Below, piece by piece: positions 14,396 to 18,565 of a stretch of 18,565 nucleotides of DNA. Under the pieces are notes generated by a model. The model did no database searches and was not told where the DNA came from. It saw only the letters and a list, made by a program, of their open reading frames with translations. Source of the stretch: CAVPRW01 sp046727435 [NCBI: bacterium]. Lineage in GTDB: Bacteria > Tectomicrobia > Entotheonellia > J063. The stretch covers positions 1-18,565 of the forward strand of contig JBKPCR010000292.1 in assembly GCA_046727435.1 (NCBI GenBank), given 5' to 3'. Position numbers and translations under genes: made by a program. Every line of letters begins with the position of its first letter. The stretch's first letter is position 1.

Positions 14396-16926
14396 CCTGT
14401 CGCCGACTTTCCATGCTCTTCGCCGCCGTAGGGCTTTTCCATCAATTGAGTCTGGCCTTCCTTGAGCTCGTAGTACCTGTTGGCCGCGACATGTTCAAAG
14501 CGCTGCACAATTCCCGAGCGCGGCCAGCGCACGATCATCTCCTCTGCCTGTGCTGCTCGGTCCAGCCCAAAGTGCAGATGCAGAGTACTCTGTGAGCCAT
14601 AGCTGTCGCCCAGAATCACCTCGCGCATCTGCTGGATACCATTGGCTCGAATGATCACCCGCGCCCCCACGGCGTCTCGGTTGGTGCCATTTTCTAGCTC
14701 TCCGGCTGCGCCAATGAGCTTCACCACCAGCCAGTTGCGGCCGGAAGCGATCTCGTTGCGTAACAGAGCATGCCGATCCGTCGACGCAGCTACCGCAATG
14801 TCCAGCACGCCACGGTTCCAGAAATCCGCCACAGCCGTGCCTCGGCTATTGAGTAGGAGGTCTGTATTCATGGCGCGACCGATCTCTGTGAACGTCCCAT
14901 CCCGGTTATTGCGCAAATAGCGGTTGCGCTCCCAGCCGTGCCACGAGCGTGTGCCAAAATAATTAGGATCGAAGAGGTAGCCCGTCTTGTAGAGCCGCTG
15001 CTCACTGACCACCTTGTTCAGAAAGTCCAGCTCGATTTCGGTGTCCTTGTCGTTGTACACCCAGCCATTAGCGGCATAGATGTCCTGCCAGCCGTCGTTA
15101 TCGAAATCCGCCAGGTTCGTCCCCCAGAACCACCCCGGTGGATTGGCGTTGGCTTTCCAGGTCACGTCCGCAAACGTGCCGTCCCCCTTGTTGCGGAGCA
15201 ACGTGTTCCCCGAAGCCATATCTTTGAATACCCGTACAAATTTGAACCCCGACTGTTTGAAGATCTCAAAAAACATCGGCATAGCCGTCCGCCACACCCC
15301 CTGGCGCCAGGTCGTGATCAAGTAGCGGAATACCGTTGGCCACTCGGCAAACCATGCTTCTTCCGACCGAATGTGGGCGACGTATAGGTCCAGTCGTCCA
15401 TCGTTATCGTAATCCCCAATCGTGGCACTCATCCCCGCTCCGTATGCCAGCGTGCCTGTCTGTACCGTCACATCCGTAAACGTGCCGTCTCCGTTGTTCC
15501 GATACAGCGTCTTGCGCCCAAAATCATTGGCCACGAATAAGTCCGGATACCCATCGTCGTTGTAGTCCCCAAAGGCCGTCCCCAAACACAGCCCGACATC
15601 GCCCACGCCGGCCTCGTCGGTCACATTGGTAAACGTCCCATCCCCGTTGTTGCGGTATAGCTGATTGGGCTCACCATTGCGGGCATAAAACGTGGTGGGA
15701 ATGTCTTTCCTGGGATCGAGGTAGCGGCCGACATAGAGGTCCAGCCAGCCGTCGTTGTTATAGTCCACCCATGAGGCCACAGTCGTGCAGTTGTCCGCTC
15801 CAATGCTAGCCTGTGCGGTGACCTCCTCAAACGTCCCATCCCCCCTGTTGTGGAACAGCTGATTGGGCTTGAACGAGCGGCTGACGAACAGATCTTTGTA
15901 CCCATCGTTGTCATAATCTGCAAACAGCGCCACAGTCACCCCATCCAAGCCCGCAAGCCCAGCCTGTGCGGTGACATCCTCAAACGTCCCGTCCCCCTTG
16001 TTGCGGAACAGCTTGGCTTCGACACCGTCGGGAATGAACAGGTCGTAATATCCATCGTTGTCGTAGTCGACAGCGGTGATTCCAGCTGGCCCGTAACGTA
16101 TCATCCCGAATTTCAACGGCTGGTCCAGAAACGCCGGATAATACTGGTTGATAAAATCAATGCCGGCCTCGGCCGCCACATCGATAAACAGGGGCCGTGA
16201 GCTGATGATCCGGTCGCCTTGGATCAGCTCCGCGCGGTGGATTTGGAACGGTTTCTGCGACGCGTCAACATGCAGCCGGAAGTACGCCCGATCGATACCG
16301 GTCTGGGATTCGCCTTCGGGCACCCCGATCAGCTCAAAACGCACGCTGGCCACCACCTCACCCGTGCCGCGCCATTTTTCCATCCGGTCCACATGCAACC
16401 GCACCTCATCAATCGACGCAAACCCCTTGATATAGGCCTGCCACTCCGCCAGCGCTGCCTGGCGATCAGCGACTTCAGGCGTCGAATGAAACGCATAGAT
16501 GCGCACACCGTCTCGGTTGTCCACGAGCTGCAAATTGGTCAACCCTAGCAGGCAACCCTGAAAGTCTGGTGCGTAGAACCCCTCCAGGGTCTCGAGGTCC
16601 CGGGCGCGGAGCCCCCTGGCCATGGTGTTGAGTGTCACCACCATATCTCGGCCTTTAGAGAAAAATTCCCGTCCCACGCGGTCGACATAGGTCATCACCC
16701 CCCAGTACAGGGCAGCCAACAATGCGATCGCAACTCCCAGGATTACTATGCCGCTATACAGGGCAGCCGACACGACTACCGCGACTCCCAGCCAAACTAG
16801 CCACCGGTGCGGGCGGAACGATCTATCCCCGACCGCAACACGAGTCTTCTTCATGCGTGTTTTCTCAAGCAATCGGGATGACTCGACGGCCTGTGCTTTG
16901 TGCGCAGCCGCGCGCGTATTTGCCAT
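14392..16926 (-). CDS. Membrane-anchored FG-GAP/UnbV protein with an NTF2-like N-terminal region
   Basis: An 844-residue protein and the first gene of the series. The ATG at 16926 has TTAGGAAC 5-7 bases upstream; an in-frame ATG at 17001 would add 25 residues with no good ribosome site. A basic N-terminus (1-40) is followed by hydrophobic stretches at about 42-79 (one or two membrane helices). Residues about 88-245 look like an NTF2/SnoaL-type alpha+beta domain (RGLRARDLETLEGFYAPDFQ is typical of the first helices), which is tentative. FG-GAP repeats run from about 265 to 710, with very regular loops such as DYDNDGYYDLFI, DYNNDGWLDLYV, DYNDDGYPDLFV and DYDNDGRLDLYV. The UnbV domain (NRDAVGARVIIRANG to VRWPRSGIVQRF) is near 755-825. 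A 60-residue aromatic-rich insertion (about 560-620) interrupts the propeller. Confidence 0.9.
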   Translation of the reverse strand: MANTRAAAHKAQAVESSRLLEKTRMKKTRVAVGDRSFRPHRWLVWLGVAVVVSAALYSGIVILGVAIALLAALYWGVMTYVDRVGREFFSKGRDMVVTLNTMARGLRARDLETLEGFYAPDFQGCLLGLTNLQLVDNRDGVRIYAFHSTPEVADRQAALAEWQAYIKGFASIDEVRLHVDRMEKWRGTGEVVASVRFELIGVPEGESQTGIDRAYFRLHVDASQKPFQIHRAELIQGDRIISSRPLFIDVAAEAGIDFINQYYPAFLDQPLKFGMIRYGPAGITAVDYDNDGYYDLFIPDGVEAKLFRNKGDGTFEDVTAQAGLAGLDGVTVALFADYDNDGYKDLFVSRSFKPNQLFHNRGDGTFEEVTAQASIGADNCTTVASWVDYNNDGWLDLYVGRYLDPRKDIPTTFYARNGEPNQLYRNNGDGTFTNVTDEAGVGDVGLCLGTAFGDYNDDGYPDLFVANDFGRKTLYRNNGDGTFTDVTVQTGTLAYGAGMSATIGDYDNDGRLDLYVAHIRSEEAWFAEWPTVFRYLITTWRQGVWRTAMPMFFEIFKQSGFKFVRVFKDMASGNTLLRNKGDGTFADVTWKANANPPGWFWGTNLADFDNDGWQDIYAANGWVYNDKDTEIELDFLNKVVSEQRLYKTGYLFDPNYFGTRSWHGWERNRYLRNNRDGTFTEIGRAMNTDLLLNSRGTAVADFWNRGVLDIAVAASTDRHALLRNEIASGRNWLVVKLIGAAGELENGTNRDAVGARVIIRANGIQQMREVILGDSYGSQSTLHLHFGLDRAAQAEEMIVRWPRSGIVQRFEHVAANRYYELKEGQTQLMEKPYGGEEHGKSATG

Positions 16927-17001
16927 GGTTGTTCCTAACCCTAAGGATTTCTCCCAATTTGGCAGTGAATGAGTGGATGAAGGAGGGATAGGACAGAACA
17001 A

Positions 17002-17030
17002 ATGGTAAGCGTCCCAGCGTGCCTAGACAA
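17002..17030 (-). promoter_or_regulatory. Possible sigma70-type promoter for the FG-GAP/UnbV gene series
   Basis: Minus-strand TTGTCT (17030-17025) and TACCAT (17007-17002) are separated by 17 bases, about 75 bases before the first start codon. It lies between the terminator at 17065-17093 and the gene at 16926, where a promoter is needed. The match to consensus is only moderate. Confidence 0.35.
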
Positions 17031-17064
17031 TAGATCCAGGACCCAGATATCGATCTAGGATGGC

Positions 17065-17093
17065 AAAAAAAAGGGCCTACATTTTGTAGACCC
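17065..17093 (-). terminator. Intrinsic terminator after the AhpD-like selenoprotein gene
   Basis: Minus-strand GGGTCTACA-AAA-TGTAGGCCC hairpin (17093-17073), nine pairs with one mismatch, followed by eight T residues (17072-17065). It sits 166 bases beyond the TAG/TGA region of the gene ending at 17259 and before the UnbV series, so it separates the two units. On the plus strand there is no T-run after the hairpin. Confidence 0.85.
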
Positions 17094-17258
17094 TGTAATA
17101 GATGGACTTAAAAGGTACTAGTACGAGATGGTTGACATGAGAAAGGATGAAAGAAGGTTACTACTTGAGAGCAGGTTTGTAATTGATTAGCGGGGTCGAC
17201 CCGATAGGGCGGTCAGGAAAGATCAGCATCGACCGAAGCAAACTGGAAACGAGTGAGC

Positions 17259-18281
17259 TCAGGGATCCGCCGGCAAGCGTTCCAAGACCTCCGCCGTGCC
17301 AATCGAAGTCATAAGTGCCTTCCCACGCAGGGCGCTCAGGCCTGACTCGAGGCGTACAAGGCCGGCGCCCAGCGCCGTGCTCACCGTCACCTCAAAGATT
17401 TGATCGTCGGAATAGCCCGCCTGATGAAGCGCAGTTATATCCTCGTCAGTCACCTTGTAGGCATACTTCGCAACCTTCTGCACATATGGGGCCAGCACAG
17501 GGGGTAGCTCAGCCGCCAGGCTTGCAGCCTTGCGTATCGTAGGGTCTAGCGTTCCCGGCCCAGAGAGCACCGCCTCCTGCAGCTGCTTCACCTTGCTGCC
17601 GTATGGATCAGCCGCGGCATGCTTCCCTATCGGTGTGTTTTCCATCTTCAGGCCATCCCTATGTCGGCTGCCGGTACCTCCAATCCGCAGGCCGCTCAAC
17701 AGCTTGTACCCTAAGACAAGCGAAAACTTTACTCCCCTGGCAAACACTTTGGGCGGCGGAACTCTGACGCCAAGCGCATCGGCGACCCGATTGATGATAT
17801 TAAATCCCACACAGATGTATATCGCGTCGGCGATCGCTTGATCTGTCAGTCCTTCAGCTCTCAATGCAGCTATATCCTCAAACCCAAGTTGGTCGGGTAA
17901 GAGCGTCAGCTTCTCTATAAAGCCCAACATCGACTGCAATTTCCCGATGATCGGAGCCGTGCGCCAGTCTGTGAATACTGCCTGGATGACTTCATGGCCA
18001 AGTACCGCCGACGCGACCGCGCCGTGTGCGTCAGATCAGAACACACAGCGGTTCACTTTCGAGGTGAAGGCCCCAAATAGCTCGCGCTCGCCTATACTCC
18101 AATCAGACGGACCGCGCAGGACAGCGTGTCCCAGGTCGCAGAACGGTCTCCCGAAATATTCCGGACGGTACATAAAGATCTTGATGATGTCCACCGGCGC
18201 CGAGAAGGTGATGATGCGTATGAAAACCAGCAGCAGTTTTTGTGTCCACCGATGTCCGAACTCTACCTTGGACAGTCGCAT
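17259..18281 (-). CDS. Selenocysteine-containing AhpD/CMD-like protein (CXXU), UGA at codon 82
   Basis: A 340-residue protein of the carboxymuconolactone decarboxylase / AhpD-like peroxidase-related family if the TGA at 18036-18038 is read through. Before it, MRLSKVEFGHR, an RPEYFGRPF segment and RGPSDWSIGERELFGAF lead into NRC-V-F. The next codon is the TGA, then SDAH. This is the AhpD active site Cys-X-X-Cys-X3-His with the second Cys replaced: Cys79, Sec82, His86. After it, EDIAALRAEGLTDQAIADAI and ICVGFNIINRVADALG are typical of the family, and a second, cysteine-free helical copy (YKVTDEDITALHQAGYSDDQ) lies at about 275-315. AhpD-like proteins act as thiol reductants or peroxidases; Sec should raise reactivity. 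The ATG at 18281 has GGAG 5 bases upstream. The gene has its own promoter and terminator and so forms a single-gene unit. Confidence 0.9.
18009..18024 (-). promoter_or_regulatory. SECIS-like hairpin of the AhpD-like gene
   Basis: On the mRNA, CGGCGC (18024-18019) pairs with GCGUCG (18014-18009), with one G-U pair, around the tetraloop GGUC (18018-18015). The stem starts 11 bases after the UGA and the loop 17 bases after it. E. coli fdhF, as I recall it, has 11 bases to its upper stem and a GGUCU loop read by SelB, so the match is close. A competing 7-pair stem CUGACGC/GCGUCGG is also possible. Confidence 0.8.
18036..18038 (-). other. In-frame TGA, probable selenocysteine codon (Sec82)
   Basis: It occupies the second position of the AhpD CXXC motif, the more reactive cysteine being a classic Sec/Cys exchange site. 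No other stop interrupts the frame from 18281 to 17259. A SECIS-like hairpin begins 11 bases later. Confidence 0.88.
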
Positions 18282-18320
18282 GCCCACTCCATAGCAGAAA
18301 TAGCCTAACCCCCGACTTCA

Positions 18321-18362
18321 ATCGCCGCCTCGATAATGAAATTTTCAAGGCGGAGACGGCGA
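18321..18362 (-). other. 5' UTR inverted repeat upstream of the AhpD-like gene
   Basis: ATCGCCG (18321-18327) and CGGCGAT (18356-18362) are perfect inverted copies, with inner complementary arms CCGCCTCG (18325-18332) and CAAGGCGG (18346-18353) as an alternative stem. It lies between the promoter and the start codon at 18281, with no T-run, so it is not a terminator. It could affect translation or stability; role unknown. Confidence 0.45.
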
Positions 18363-18428
18363 TATCTTACCGGGAGAGGGCAAGCCCTTGCACCCCAGTT
18401 CCTCCCACACGACTGTGCATATGCATTA

Positions 18429-18457
18429 AGTATACGGCGGTTGGCGCATGGGGTCAA
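18429..18457 (-). promoter_or_regulatory. Near-consensus sigma70-type promoter for the AhpD-like gene
   Basis: Minus-strand -35 TTGACC (18457-18452) and -10 TATACT (18434-18429) with a 17-base spacer. Transcription would begin near 18422, giving a leader of about 140 bases before the ATG at 18281. Nothing else recognisable lies between 18458 and the window end. Confidence 0.65.
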
Positions 18458-18565
18458 CGACGGCGGCAGTGTTGCTGATATTCCCCAGTGGTTGTACGCG
18501 ACAAATTTGGCAACGATCATATGCGACAGAGCCCCCAATGGCACGTTATCGCCTATACCCTATTG

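Noticed and set aside
14400-16100. Short similar DNA segments recurring every 150-200 bases, suggestive of a repeat array
   Set aside because: They encode the NNGDGTFTDV and DxDxDG turns of FG-GAP blades, vary at third codon positions and are unevenly spaced, so they are protein repeats and not CRISPR.
17094-17258. Possible small RNA or gene between the selenoprotein stop and the terminator
   Set aside because: No open frame with a ribosome site, no tRNA-like fold and no promoter seen; it reads as a 3' untranslated region.
17259-18281. Two separate small genes (18287-18036 and 17939-17259)
   Set aside because: Both lie in one frame, the 30-odd codons between them encode the expected family sequence, and the break falls exactly on the active-site Cys. 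The second piece has no ribosome site.
18305-18544. Minus-strand 79-codon open frame upstream of the AhpD-like gene
   Set aside because: It spans the near-consensus promoter, has no recognisable domain or ribosome site, and its composition is not protein-like.

Overview
The window looks like a chromosomal segment of a Gram-negative-type bacterium of moderately high GC. The periplasmic SCO1 and PCuAC domains, the many signal peptides and the absence of any mobile element support this. Two genes are interrupted by an in-frame TGA exactly where their families carry a functional or conserved cysteine, and each TGA is followed at the expected distance by a SECIS-like hairpin. TGA is also a normal stop here (genes ending at 19, 4676, 9810, 11617 and 14392), so the code is not globally reassigned. 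I infer that the organism decodes selenocysteine. Taxonomy is only a guess (an NC10/Methylomirabilota-like or related lineage); no marker gene is present.

All genes are on the minus strand, so transcription runs from high to low coordinates. Region 1 (18565-17065) is a monocistronic unit: a near-consensus sigma70-type promoter (18457-18429), a 5' UTR hairpin, a gene for a selenocysteine-containing AhpD/carboxymuconolactone-decarboxylase-like protein (CXXU in place of CXXC), and an intrinsic terminator.

Region 2 (16926-4676) is a closely packed series of exported or membrane-anchored proteins built from FG-GAP/VCBS beta-propeller repeats with the ASPIC/UnbV (CRTAC1-type) C-terminal domain, plus two TPR proteins. 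Several genes overlap by ATGA. The series ends in an UnbV gene overlapping an UnbU/NqrB-RnfD-like membrane protein gene, the pair known from enediyne antibiotic clusters, although no enediyne synthase is present here.

Region 3 (3692-19) continues in the same direction after 111 bases. It holds a complete ABC importer of the nitrate/sulfonate/taurine (NMT1/SsuA) type: substrate-binding protein, permease and ATPase. Inserted between the binding protein and the permease is a SCO1-PCuAC fusion, two copper-chaperone modules of cytochrome oxidase CuA assembly. The substrate-binding gene is the second apparent selenoprotein: without recoding, its signal peptide and first strand are cut off from the rest.

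Taken together, regions 2 and 3 could be one transcription unit of about 17 kb encoding an envelope system: large calcium-binding-type propeller proteins outside the membrane, an NqrB-like membrane protein, a thiol/selenol-bearing solute importer and a copper chaperone. The substrate and purpose cannot be read from the sequence. A link to copper or another soft-metal ligand is my inference from the SCO1-PCuAC gene and the Sec/Cys residues of the binding protein.
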